From Trachythela sp. YZ-2020 (taxonomy: Eukaryota > Cnidaria > Anthozoa > Malacalcyonacea > Clavulariidae): a stretch of 64,000 bases of DNA. The notes beneath the pieces were generated by a model, which had not been told where the DNA came from, ran no database searches, and was given only the letters and a program-made list of their open reading frames with translations. The translations under genes were made by a program, and so were the position numbers. Position 1 is the first letter of the stretch. The number at the start of each line of letters is the position of its first letter. The stretch spans positions 434,001 to 498,000 of the forward strand of contig JADLSH010000078.1 of NCBI GenBank assembly GCA_016169945.1, written 5' to 3'. Shown here piece after piece: positions 30,529 to 42,129 of the stretch.

Positions 30529-32344
30529 CTATGAAAGTCCAGACGGTATTGAGTTACCAAATCTATTTACAGTTCGTTGATTCCTCGTTGATCTTCTTGG
30601 TGTCGGCTGACGTTCTACTATAATGTCCTGCATGTCGTCTTCCAATCCTCTGCCCTGTACATCATCCACGTTGTTTGGTCTCTCTTCATCACTACTTTGT
30701 TCTTCTGCACGTTTAACTACTTTGAAATGAGACACATTACGCGTGATACTGCGACTGTCATTTCTGGCAGTAGCTGTTGCTCCTTTCCTCTCGACGATCG
30801 TCAATCGCTCGGGATTGAATCTAGGAGATAGCTTGTTGGTTGGTTTCTGTTTGCAAATAACAATGTCACCTTCCCTAATTGTGGATGTTCTGGTGTTTTT
30901 CTTGACATCGTAGTATTGCTTATTCCTGATCTTCTTTTTCTCGATGTTTTCCTTGGCACTTTGGTGCTTGTTCACGATCGTTTTTGTTGACAGCTCGGGT
31001 AGACTTCCTTGCAACTTTTGGTTGAACAGTACTTCACATGGAGGTATCTTGGTAGTAGCATGCGGCGTTTGGCGATAATTTAACAGAAATCGTTGAAGTT
31101 CTTGTCTCCAATTTTTCCCCTCTAATATAGAAGTCTTTATCACTTTTCCTAACGGATTCATCACCCTCTCGGCATTACCATTTCCTTGGGGCCATAACGG
31201 AGTGTTTGTTGTCCATTCGATTCCCAATGCAGCCATGTATCGCTTGAAATCGTTCCCATTAAAAGGTGGGCCATTATCAGTCTTAATCTTTTTTGGAATG
31301 CCATGAGTTGCAAATATGCGGTCTAAACTTCGGGATACAGGCTTTCGCTGACGTTGACTTCACAATTTTCACTTCAGGAAACTTAGAGTAGGTGTCGGTT
31401 ACGACAAGTAAATACTGTCCACTGTGGGGTATTGGACCATAAAAATCTAGTGCTAAGCTTTGCCATGGCTCTGTCGCGGTAGGAGTTATCCTCATCGGTT
31501 CAGGTGGACTACCCGGACCAACGGCTTGACAGGCAGCACAGTTTTCAACGAAGGTCTTAATTTTACTATCCATTCCAGGATACCATATTTTCTCTCGTAA
31601 TAACGCTTTCGTCTTCTCTATTCCGTGGTGTTCCACATGTCCGAGTTGCGTTGCACGGTCTTGTAGCGTTTTTGGTATAACAATTCTGCTCCCTTTTAGA
31701 AGAAGGTCCCCTGCTTTCGTTGCTGTTAGTTCTTCCGCGCACATGTGATAAGATTTCAGTTCCACATCCTTCTCGTCCCATTTCCCTGATTTCATGCATT
31801 CTAGAACTTTCCTTAAAATGGTGTCTGACAAAGTGGCTTCCTTGATTTCTTGAAGTGTCATTGACTTCGGTATAGCATTGTTAATGATGTAATTCACATA
31901 ATTATCTATTTTTTCTTCAATTGTAGTTTTTCCTTGAGTAGTAGTGATAGGATGACGGCTCAAATAATCGGCTTCGTTAACTGTTACTTTCTTGTAAATC
32001 ACACGGAAGTTGTACGGTTGAAGTCGTAGCATCCAGCGTTCAATACGAGCTGGGGGCTTTGATTTTGGATTGTTAAAGATTGCTTCCAGGGCTTTATGAT
32101 CAGTATAAACATCAAACTCAGTGCCCAGAAGGAACAGTCGGAAATGTTCGATCTCCCAAACTAGACTCAGCCCTTCAATATCTGTCTGTGAATATCGACT
32201 TTCGACTGGAGACAGGGCTCTGCTGGCGTAAGAGATAATACAGTACGACTCTCCGGACTTCTCTCGTTGTGCTAAGATTGCACAAATTCCCAAAGGTGAT
32301 GCATTAACGATAAGCAAGCTTCTCTTATGTAAATGACCTGTCAA
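30529..32344 (-). pseudogene. Gypsy pol remnant: RNase H and integrase, one frameshift
   Basis: Frame 31,283-32,344 has RNase H motifs (IVNASPLGICAIL, RALSPVESRYSQTDIEGL, YTDHKALEAI), the integrase HHCC zinc finger (HVEHHGIEKTK, CAAC) and the first catalytic Asp (LALDFYGPI). A frameshift near 31,320 leads to TDNGPPFNG (second Asp) and then frame 30,529-31,236 with QGNGNAERV (Glu) and a C-terminal tail (VSHFKVVK). In RNase H the first Asp reads Asn (VNAS instead of VDAS), so catalysis is doubtful. It is preceded by the fused LTR piece. Confidence 0.85.
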
Positions 32345-32456
32345 TCACTACAGCTGCCAAAGGCTAAACGATTTAACTGCTTTAATTTATTTATATTAAC
32401 TACTTATTAACCGAAAATGAGGTCTTTACGGTAAAATATTAAACCGAGGTCTGCCG

Positions 32457-32696
32457 TACACTCTTACTAAATGGAGGATTAAACAAAATGATATTGCGGT
32501 GCCTATTTCTGCGCTTTTGTTGGGGTGGTTGATGCGTGTAGTCGAGAATCTGCACCAATTTATTTGTATTATTTACTGTGCCTTCCACAGTAATTTCAAC
32601 CACACACTTGACCACACGAATCAACCACCACAAAAAAAGCGCAGAAATAGGTACCGCAATATCATTTTGTTTTATCCTCCATTTAGTAAGAGTGTC
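32457..32696. repeat. Inverted repeat made of Penelope-like coding sequence
   Basis: About 75-80-bp arms: ACACTCTTACTAAATGGAGG on the left and its complement ending at 32,696. Both arms translate, away from the centre, to KKRRNR(H/Y)RNIILF(N/Y)PPFSKSV. The right arm continues into the rest of the element; the left arm does not. Confidence 0.85.
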
Positions 32697-33019
32697 AGAA
32701 CCAATATAGGACGCGATTTCCTCAGCTTAATTGCCAAGCATTTTCCACCTATAGCCACAAACTACGTAAAATTTTTAACAGAAACACAGTTAAAGTCAGC
32801 TATAGTTGCATGAACAATGTCAAGTCCATAATCACTAGGCACAATGCACTTATAATTAGGAAAAACCAGCCACAGACACTTAGCAATGACGCAAACAGCT
32901 GCAAACAGAACGCATGCGCACTTCAGAAACAATGCACGACCAAGGACATAGTATACAAGACAACTGTTACCACAAGCAACACGAACAACACTAAACACTA
33001 TATTGGCATGACTGCATGA
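32640..33019 (+). pseudogene. Penelope-like element fragment (RT C-terminus and GIY-YIG start)
   Basis: The plus-strand frame reads PPFSKSVRTNIGRDFLSLI; after a frameshift near 32,775 it continues NRNTVKVSYSCMNNVKSII, a Cys-rich linker (CKQNACALQKQC) and VYKTTV...HYIGMTA, the beginning of a GIY-YIG endonuclease. It stops at 33,017-33,019, before the conserved Arg and Glu of GIY-YIG. RT followed by GIY-YIG is the Penelope arrangement. The RT core is missing. Confidence 0.65.
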
Positions 33020-33156
33020 TAAAAAATATGGTCATTGAATATATTCTATTCTAGTGACAATGCCGATTTGATTTAGACTATAAAAATATTTCGGCCAACA
33101 TTTTGATGACCACAGAATAAACATATGAAAAAGCATAATAAAATTAATTATATTAC

Positions 33157-33457
33157 CATGATCATAAAAACACATCTTTGTGTGCATACGCATCCTTTCC
33201 TGGTTGTAATCTTTTTCTGCTTCACAACATGATGAACCAATCTCTCGTCGACTTTCAGTTAAACATCTTTCTTGCCAGTGTTTCACGTCTTTTTTGAGTT
33301 CTTTCAAACGCTTGTCACAAAACGGAATATCTTCATTACAACTGATCAAAGTTCCACCAAAATATATCAAGATGATTAAGCCGATTGTAATTTTTGTGGA
33401 AATTAGAAGAATCCTTCTCATCTCTGTGTAATATGCTTGTGCCAATAGACCGATCAT
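33157..33457 (-). CDS. Hypothetical exon: signal or membrane segment plus charged coiled coil
   Basis: The ATG frame begins at 33,457; a second ATG 12 codons later precedes a hydrophobic stretch (ILLISTKITIGLIILIYFGG), followed by Cys residues and a charged helix (KRLKELKKDVKHWQERC). A GTAATA donor after 33,157 would end the exon; beyond it the reading frame becomes hydrophobic and unlike a continuation. It would be a secreted or type-II membrane protein. No family recognised and no second exon identified. Confidence 0.35.
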
Positions 33458-34285
33458 CTGGATAATAATATAACAAAAATGTATTCTATTTTAGACCAGC
33501 GACAAAGATTTTCCGAAACAACATAGCACTGTTAAACCTGCTAAATTGGTCTCGAACAAAATTGGTAACGACATTATCGTTTTATTAGACCTGTAGTATT
33601 GCTTTAATAGTACTGTCTATGTTATAGTTGGTTTAAAACGAAATAATATCTGTTTGTATCACAACAAAAACATTGCTCTTTACTATTTTAGTTGGAAAAT
33701 AATCATACGTACTTATTAATCTCAATATTATATATAGTGGACCTAAACCAAGGAATCAGCTTTCATTAAAAGAAGCAATATTGCAACTGGTAGGATAATT
33801 TTTAACTATCGTTATGAATGTCGTTATCAATGTTCGTGGGGAGAGGGGAAGGGGAGGCGGCGGCGGTTGAATTGCAAGTTTGTCAAAAAATGTCGGTTCC
33901 AGTTTCTAACATTGCTGCAGTTCTTAATATTCTCTCCCGAGTTGACCCTAAAAATTCAGTTTAAAAATTACTTAGTGTTATAAATAAGAAACCGAACCGA
34001 ACGCCCAGATTGTGCTTCTTACGCCCTATGGCTTTCAAACACGACGCTAAAATTAACCGACATTTGGCTAGCTTTGTACTTTCCTGTTCATCATCTAGAG
34101 TGATTTCAACTCTGTCGTAAAGTTGCCTAATAAACATTTCTCCCTGACGTTGAAGCGTACGTGTTGACATGACACATAAAACTAACAAGCCTTATGCAGG
34201 GCAAAAAATGTTCGCAGTAGGGCCGAGAAGCAACGTTTGGCATCGTCATTTTGAAATAGTAATGCCGTTAACAGCTATCATAAGT
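33458..34285. other. Unassigned stretch
   Basis: The minus-strand frame 33,961-34,188 starts with ATG-containing sequence, has a plausible helical peptide (QGEMFIRQLYDRVEITLDDE) and a GTAAGA at its GRKKH position that could be a donor, but nothing confirms it. A G-rich patch lies at 33,838-33,868. Confidence 0.3.
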
Positions 34286-34335
34286 TTTGACATTGTTGGA
34301 AAATAAACGAAAGATTAATAGTTTTACATTTTTTA

Positions 34336-35115
34336 ATGAAATTGAACAGTGTGTCACATTTGGGTGTCGACACTATCAGATCGTGTTACCCTGGAGAATG
34401 TATCCAACTCAGCTTGAAAACAATAGACCCATGCCAGAACACCGAGTTGGCTTACACAAAAACGACTTCAGAAGGAACCAGTAATGCAGGAGAATACAAG
34501 TCATTCATGAACGATTTGCTGGGCAAGAGTTATGCTAGGCGGGTGGAAGATAAAGACCAAGGACTAGTAAAAAACCCAGTGGTATCTACCACATCACCCA
34601 GTGTCCAATCATCGAAAGCCCGACAAGATGAGAGCAGTCTTCGATTGTTCTGCTAAGCATTGCATGACGTCTTCAAACGGCCAATTTATACAGGGGTTAG
34701 ACTTGACTAACTCATGATCACTCGCCGGCGTACTGATTAGATTCAGGAAAAAGCACGTGGCGTTAATGTTGGATATAGAGTCGATATTTCACCAAGTACG
34801 TGTTCGTCTTAGCGACTGTAGCGCTTCGAGGTTCCTGTTGTGGCCGGATGGCGATCTAGACTGCGGAAACGACTAGAGCCTGCTGAGTAGTTCGAGATGA
34901 GAGTGCACCTGTTCGGAAGTTCGTCGTGCCCAAGTTGCGCGAATTTAGCCTTAAAGAGGACTGCGCAAGAAAACAAAACCGATTTCGACCCTCAAGTCAT
35001 CTAGACTGTCAAGCGAAATTTCTACGTTGACGACTGTTTAAAGTCAGTAGAATCCGAAAATGAAGCTGTGAAGTTGCCGAATGAATTACGCGAGCTCATA
35101 GCGAGGAGCGACTTC
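34336..35115 (+). pseudogene. BEL/Pao reverse transcriptase remnant
   Basis: Several short frames in series give RT blocks of the BEL/Pao type: [34 protein letters not shown] (catalytic Asp), SRFLLWPDGD, HLFGSSSCPSCAN, ALKRTA and [10 protein letters not shown] (YVDD active site). There are at least four frameshifts or stops (for example TGA in LTNS*). The order matches the family, and it is far from functional. Confidence 0.75.
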
Positions 35116-35125
35116 AACCTACCAA

Positions 35126-35692
35126 GTGGACCCCAAATTTGAGAAGGGTGGTGGAGTCTTTAGCACAATCAGAAAGATTCAAGTCAATAATTTGAATTTC
35201 GATAAACTACTCGTGGAAAGAGCACTTGGCGTACAATGGAACGTGTCCTCAGATAAGTTTGGATTTAGTATTTTGGTGAAGGACCATCCTGGAAGCAAAC
35301 GTTGCATTTTATCTGTAGTCAGTTCGGTTAACGACCCTCCTGGGATTCATTGCCCATTCGTCGTTAAGCAAAGCAGATTTTGCAGGATTTATGTCGGAAG
35401 AAATTCGATTGGGATGAATAAATTCCGGATGAATTCCTGGCTCGTTGGGAAACCTGGTTAAAGGAACTGCCAAATTTTGAACAACTGGAGATCGACGTCG
35501 TTACATCAACGGTTAAAAGGAATTTCTTCACCAACCTAGCTCATCCTGTCTACAGAGGCCAGACTATATCAATTTAAGCACCCCGGACGGCGATTTAGAG
35601 GTAAAGAGAGAACCAGCAGCATTCACAAACGAAATATCTATCCCTGATCCATTCATAGCAACAATCAAGCGGAGTTTTTACATGGTGTCGCC
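35126..35692 (+). pseudogene. BEL/Pao region after the RT (connection/RNase H)
   Basis: Frame 35,126-35,461 contains LLVERALGVQWNVSSDKFGF, the conserved block that follows the RT in BEL/Pao polyproteins. It then loses frame; scattered segments continue (FDKF-like, PDGDLEVKREPAAF) up to the TIR element at 35,697. Confidence 0.6.
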
Positions 35693-35696
35693 TTAA

Positions 35697-36619
35697 GGTG
35701 GCTCGATAGGAAAAAAATCAAGAAAAATTGAATTTTTCAAAAATGGTATTTTTTCAATGTTCAACCTTTAAACTATCATATACAATTCGTTTTTTAAAGA
35801 GTAAAAGCGATTTACGTTTATTCTGAGGGATTTTATAATGTACACCATCAAATTTTGAACAGGTTACCATGGCAACGTGATCTGTGTTTTTGAAAAACGA
35901 CCATATAAAACGTTCTGTATGCACCATTTTAGTTTTGTTTCGCAAAAAGATTAGACAAAGGAAGAAAGGTTATATTGACAATCTGACAGAACAAGAAGGC
36001 ACCCAGTATGAAGCTGGAGCATTTTGAGCCCTGTACTCAAGCTGGTCAGTGACAGTAAACTTTGGAACTGATTTTCTCAATCTGTCGTTTTTAGGCCTTT
36101 TCCGAATTTGTTTTTGTGATATCTCAAAAACTATACAAGCTATTGACTTGAAATTTTCAATGAGTATTGAGGAGTCTATTAGTTGTGCAAGGAACTAGGA
36201 TATTTGAGTTTGGTACCCCCAGTAATGAGTTATGGATATTTTGCTAAGTCAATGTAGGGCATTTTTCTTTACTGTTATTGAGGATGCTAGAAAATAATGA
36301 AGGGACGGCCATATCTAGTTGATTCTAGTTCCTTGCGTAGCTCAACCATTGGTTATAATATGTTGAAAGTTTTAGACTCTTACCTATTATACATTCCAAG
36401 ATATTAACTTTCCCGCAACCCCTTATTTTTCGCACCGGGAAAAGTTGCCTTCAGTGTTCAGGGCACTACTCTCATGAGATTTACCCAATGTACACCAAAC
36501 CTTTTTGGGTAAATGTACTAAGTATGTCACTTCTGCTGAATTAAAATGGTTTCATACCATAAGTTATTTCATGGTGAAATAAGCTATCGAAAATACATGA
36601 ATTTGCCTATCGAGCCACC
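35697..36619. mobile_element. TIR element with TTAA target duplication (piggyBac/Kolobok-like MITE), 923 bp
   Basis: Ends GGTGGCTCGATAGG and the complement, 14 bp, flanked by TTAA on both sides (35,693-35,696 and 36,620-36,623). The interior is AT-rich with no transposase. It sits inside the BEL/Pao remnant and splits it. Confidence 0.85.
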
Positions 36620-36839
36620 TTAAAAGGGTAGTAGCATGATTGCTGAGATACAGGATGAAACTGCAACATCGTATCAACCAGAAGGAGAAATCAGGTATCG
36701 AACAACATAGAAAAATAGATCCCCTAAGCGTAACGAAATAGAAGAAAGCCAAGACAAAAAAGTCAAACATATTCAGAGCGAATGCTTTAAGGAAGAGAAA
36801 TACCAAATCAAGAAGGAAAAGCAAGTGCGCAACTACAAC

Positions 36840-37440
36840 CGAGAGTTAAACCTTAAGAAATCTTTCTCGACCAAATTTTAACGGACGACTTCCTTTGTGT
36901 AGATGGACATCGTCGAAATGCACCAATCGACAGCGAAGCTAGACACCCTGCTATTCTTCAATGAAACAATCACGTTGTCGAAATTATCATTGAGTACTAT
37001 CACCACATCTCGGGTCATTCAGGAGTGAAATACACTATTTCCTTCGTCAGAGAGAAGTATTGGATCATAAACAGAAGACCTACCGTGAAGAAAATCCTGA
37101 ACGAGTGCAATACCTGTAGAAAGCGACAGTTATCCGCCTCCCAACAGAAGATAGCTGATCTTTCTAAGGACAGAATAACCTGCTGACCCATGCACCATTC
37201 ACTTACAATGGAATTGACTGTTTTGGGCCCTTCGAAGTGAAACGAGGACGAAACAATGTGAACAGATATGGCGCACTGTTTACTTGCCTTACTGTCTCGA
37301 TAATTCATATAGACGTAGCAAGCTTGTTAGATACCGAGTTGTTCATCAACGCCATTCGACGATTTATTACAAGGGGACAGCCCAAGGAGATCCGTTCAGA
37401 TAATGGAGAATACTTTGTAAAAGGGAAGAAGGAATTCCCT
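36840..37440 (+). pseudogene. BEL/Pao integrase remnant
   Basis: Frames encode YYHHISGHSGVKYTISFVRE and CNTCRKRQ (HHCC zinc finger), then GIDCFGPFEV (first Asp), LTVSIIHID and EIRSDNGEYF (second Asp). Several stops and frame changes interrupt it. After the second Asp the sequence departs at about 37,440 into an unrelated GC-rich segment, so the third catalytic Glu is lost. Confidence 0.75.
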
Positions 37441-38924
37441 CCCCGCCCCCTTCAGGAAATTCGTCAACCTAATGGGGCGACATTTCTAGGAAATTTGTCC
37501 CGGGCAACGCGAAATTCTTAGGAAATTCGTCGCCGTTGCGAATTTTTTAGTTGGGGGACGGGGGACTTCATGTGATCATGACACGGGCAATTCCATGAAA
37601 ATCTCTAAGGACGCAAGTGGTGTTAATCAGGTATTTTTTATGGTTTTTACCTGCATATATTGCGATTTATTATACTTTTGCATGACAAAAATAGGATCTC
37701 AATGCTACATGATAGTACGCAAGGTAACAATCTTATCGTGACATACAGGGTACATTCACTAAAGTGTGTCTTGATCGTGAATATTATGTTTAATGTGTAT
37801 TTCATTCGAAAATTTCATGAATAATATTTCATGCAGATATAGCGCGAATTATCTGAAATTTTGATCTGCCCGCGCTAGACAAGTCAAAGTCAATGAGATT
37901 TTTTGCGTATACATATACATGTATTTTATTATACGTTTGGTGTATGGGATGCAGAAATCAGTTTTAGTTGTGCATGTAAGCTTGCCGCAATATGGGAATG
38001 TTATCTATTTTGGCAACGCGATTGGTCTTATACTTTGCATTGTTCGGCGATTTGCGAACGATATAAAGTCTTGAACGTGTGGGTTTTGTGTGCTAGTGTT
38101 TGTAATAAAATTGAAGTACAAAAAAAATTGAAGGTAGCGTCTATATGGCGGGCTTCGGATTAATAAAAGCCGGAGCATGGAGCACCGAGCGTGCACCGGA
38201 GTGCCTATGCCAGCAAGATCTGATATAATAGACTAAATTGTCTATTACTACTTATTTTTATTAATTATTATTTATTACAAAATAGCTTATTTCCTAAATT
38301 TAGAGGGAAGGCGTAATTGAAGAATGAAGACATGAAGACGATTAAGCGCTGAGTATATAATTATAGCATCACTATATATTCGTTGATATTAATTTACAAG
38401 ACGCGTATTGCAGCTAAAACTTCTTTATGCAGCAAAAAAGCGTAAAATCTGTACGAAGTATTCTAACTTTCTACCTTTGTAATCGTTTAACTAGGTTTTG
38501 CTCAAATTGTTTCATGAATACAAATCTCTAAAGCGGCGGTGTAATTCTGTAGTCTGACAAGATGAAGTGATCTCGAACAGACGCTAAATTGTACCTTGAA
38601 TATGTCATTTGAATATTTCATGTTTTTTAGGCTTCTGCTGCTACCTATATGCTTTATATATGTTCGGACCAATACCTCTCGGTCAGGTCGCGTGATTAGG
38701 CAACGCGGGAGACTGGACTTGTAAATACTCCTAAAAACTATAGCATGTTTTTTCCACCCGCACTGCAGGCGAACACGGTTTTTATATTGTTTTTGTATTT
38801 CTCGTATATCCATTTGACATTTGTATTTCTCGTATTTCTTGTACTTCTTGTTTTTCTCGTACATCATTATATAATAATGTTGTGTTGAACTAAACATTTA
38901 TTTTGGTCCTTCGAAACCGAAATT
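37441..38924. other. Unassigned stretch
   Basis: Begins with a short segment in which AGGAAATTCGTC and GAAATTTGTCCCG recur. No gene supported up to 38,924. ORFs at 37,903 and 38,502 have no domain, splice or repeat support. Confidence 0.4.
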
Positions 38925-39375
38925 ATGGCTTAACTAAGTAAGTTTAGTATACAGAAGATTAAATCTGAACTCAAACGACGAGGATTACCTACTAAAGGAA
39001 ATAAAGACAATTTGGAGCGAAAAATTGCCGCAGTCTTACCGAAAGAACCCACTGATGAAGGAGAAATTTCAGATATCGAAGAAAACCCAGCAACCGGAAG
39101 TGAAAATTTGTATGTAATAATAACCATGCTTTAGACCAAATAAGGAGAAAGGAAAACTTACTTAAACTTCACAATAAAACTGATTGATAAATGAGTTAAA
39201 TGAGCGTTCAGAAAGAGATACGGTTATGCAGCGTGTTGACATTCGAGCTGAACTTATTGCTTCTGTTCCTGAACATGAAGTTGAGAATGAGGGTGAAGCA
39301 TGGATAAGTTGTTTAAATAATGTGGATGATGGTATAGACCTTACTCAGGCCATAGTCAATAGAATACAAGGTTAG
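38925..39375 (+). pseudogene. SAP-domain protein fragment
   Basis: After ATG-GCT a TAA at 38,931-38,933 blocks the frame; the same frame then reads SIQKIKSELKRRGLPTKGNK, an almost canonical SAP motif (DNA-binding helix-extension-helix), then an acidic linker. Stops follow near 39,130, and a further protein-like frame (39,184-39,375, AELIASVPEHEVENEGEA) may be the next part. SAP proteins of this size often precede transposon ORFs in invertebrates. One nonsense plus a break makes it a pseudogene. Confidence 0.55.
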
Positions 39376-41572
39376 GAAGCTCAACGAAAATACAGTAAAA
39401 CTCATTATCTGATTCAATATTGCAATCTGCAGTACAGGCTACATCATAACGCGGTTATCTTGCTTCAAATTGCAGATAGAGAAGTATTATCTGCATGCCG
39501 ATCTGTTTTATTGTGGGTGTATGTAAAATGCAATAACGATGGAACAGTGTTGAATACTCTGAAAGTAATATCTTTACATTAAGGTACTTGTTAAGCATGC
39601 ATCATTCAGCGGCAATTCTATTCCGAATGAATACACGTCATTAGATGATGCAAAGTCCAACGGAAACCAAACGAAATATATTTACACTTGGTAGCTATAT
39701 CAATTCAATCTAAGCTGCTCCTCTCAGGTCCAGAAAAACTACCTCTTTATAGCAAATTTGTTGCAGTAGACAAAGTGGGCTTACCCTCAGAATTCCTGCA
39801 GTGTTTGATTGAATAAAATTGGAAGCACTGCTCTCGCCAAGTGCTCTCGCATGATACTGAGACAAAATTGTAAGTCACAACTTAAGAGCGAATGAAACTC
39901 CGGTGATGGATTCGAAATGCACACAATATGCAATAACCATGCATTGCATAGCAGTGGCGAAGCTAGCCATGCCACTGGTGACACTATGCTAATATAATTA
40001 ACGAATGTGCAATAAGCATTCAAAACGGACACTTTTCAGGAAATTCTTAGTATATATTTGAGAATGAGTGCAAACTTAGCTTCGTTGCCGTGATCAGCGC
40101 TATTCTTGCCAAGTGCATCTAATAGAAGAACAGCTCTATAAGCTCTATGACTCTATAAGCATATATACATGAATATTCCGGATCCCATATTTTTCATTTC
40201 GTCGAAAATCAAATCAAACGTGGCATGGAATCAATTATGGGTATTATTCTACAATAGTTTGCCGTGGCTTGTATCTAAACTACCTGTATATAAGTTTAAG
40301 CATTTAGGTTAGACATGCAGACACCAGTTTTAAACACTGCTTGCTTAAACAGTCGCATTTGTAGTCAAGTATTCTTCTATATGAGTTATTTTTTCACAAC
40401 GAGATTTTCCACAGTAAAAGGAAGTACAATATATGATCTTGCCAAATGCAAGGAATACTCAAATCCTTGCTTAGAATCCTTAATATCATGAGGCTTGTAC
40501 GGAGTTGAATATTATTAATGTGAAAACATTACAAAATATATAATACCATTAACATTTTATCTACTGGCTCAATTTCATTAAAGAAAAAATTGAAATATTA
40601 ACACGAGAATTTGCTTACATATAAACAATGTGATATACCCTACCTTAATTTGACTGTTGTGTTCCTTTTGAAGATAGTATTATTTCTTCAGTATAGATAA
40701 TACTATGTTACACATATATATAGGCCAGCTGCAGTCAAGTCTCAACTACCGTGAGTGAACCTTGTGCCGCTATTTGTATACTGAAATTTAAATTTGTACC
40801 CCTACTCAATAGGGAAAGTGTGGATGAATTTCAATAGAAATTTTTGACATTGGTATGACAACACACTTAAACTACTCAACGATCATGCAATTTTGAATAG
40901 TTTTTACTGCGTACAACCGAGTACAAATGCATAGTTTTTGTGATTCAAGCAACACAAGATATGCCTTCATCATTTTAAGCTTGATTTACTTTTCTAATAA
41001 AAACCGATAAATGTTGAAAGATGGCTCTCAAACAGATAAAAATATAACTCTTCGAAAAATTTCACCTGCCACAATTTTTCTTTATTTACATGTCAAAAAT
41101 TTTCGAATCAAATTTTGTGTCCTTTTAACTATAACGACACAGCTTTATAACTGCAAAAGGAAGATAGTATTATTTGATCAAAATTAGGCGAAAAGGATCC
41201 AAACTAAATATTGTATGAAATTTCTGGGCTTTTTCCAAACAAAGTCGAGCATCGTTTCTATATAGAGGTTATATAGGCTAAGCATCTTGTATAGATAGAA
41301 TATTCGAAGGATAATTTTCATACATTTTTGTATCTGCGTAGCAGATATAATGCTATCGTGTTGTAAATGTTTTTAGTATAAACTTAGTAATAGACTATCA
41401 CTTTTCCTGCGTTCTGATTGGCTACGCTACTCGATGACTATTAGTGATAGTCTACTAGTAGCAAAATTCAAAACAATGGCGTGAAAATTCACGTTTAAAA
41501 TTAATATTAATACTTTTGTTTACTTTTGTATTGTGTTCCCTAGTTCTCAATAAATGCTATAGTTTATACTAA
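39376..41572. other. Unassigned AT-rich stretch
   Basis: No supported gene in 2.2 kb. A 46-bp block at 41,328 (TTTTTGTATCTGCGTAGCAG) recurs at 43,334. Confidence 0.4.
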
Positions 41573-41677
41573 AACAATTAGACAACTCGGCCTCGTTGGC
41601 TATGAGCGAATAGTCAACTCGGCTTCGCCTCGTTGACTATTCGCTCATAGCCAACTCGGCCTCGTTGTCTAATTGTT
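41573..41677. repeat. Long hairpin, about 50-bp arms
   Basis: AACAATTAGACAAC...GCTATGAGCGAATAGTCAA pairs with its complement across a short loop. Inside each arm the CTCGGCCTCG block runs in the same direction instead of inverted, so the palindrome is broken at that block. Confidence 0.9.
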
Positions 41678-41689
41678 AAATGTTAATGT

Positions 41690-42060
41690 TAATGTTAGTG
41701 TTAGCTTGTAGCCATTCAGCAACGAGCTTATATCAGCCAATCACCGATTAGCTTACACATCGTTTGACCAATCAGTGACCGCTAGCTTAAAATGGCGTAA
41801 TTATATTGTCACTCTTTGATCTCGATGTATAACTGGATTGATGTTGATTATTTCAAGATGGCGGACTACTGAAGGGCGAAAATTGTAAACATGAGTAAAA
41901 TTTTTAATTTGACGGTGAAAATTATGCATCAAACCAACGATCATTTTAATTTTGTATATTGTTTTGAACATGGCAAGAGTCGAGGGAGTATTGGAAGTGG
42001 TTGATCGCATTTTACGCTGTGAAAATGATTCGCCAATTTACACAAAGTATTTACTTTTAT
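41690..42060. repeat. Repeat A, copy 1
   Basis: Begins near GTTAGCTTGTAGCCATTCAG and ends AATTTACACAAAGTATTTAC. It contains CAAGATGGCGGACTACTG and short ATG frames, including one that starts MARVEGVLEVVDRILR. Copy 2 is at 43,370-43,690. Confidence 0.9.
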
Positions 42061-42129
42061 ACTAGTTTACTTGACCTGCTATATATCATTTATAATATCA
42101 ATATCATTTGAATCAGGAAACAAGGTAAG

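Larger units (their letters stand above)
30299..32352 (-). mobile_element. Ty3/gypsy LTR retrotransposon, internal deletion derivative, 5-bp TSD
   Basis: The minus-strand element starts with 28 bp of 5' LTR (TGTAGTGATTGACAGG, ending at 32,325) fused directly to RNase H coding sequence. It then has integrase, a polypurine tract and a complete 151-bp 3' LTR. The 5-bp repeat GCTGC flanks it (30,294-30,298 and 32,353-32,357). Gag, protease and RT are gone. Confidence 0.85.

Noticed and set aside
37903..38897. ORFs of 86 and 131 codons
   Set aside because: Composition is that of translated AT-rich non-coding DNA; no motif or repeat support.
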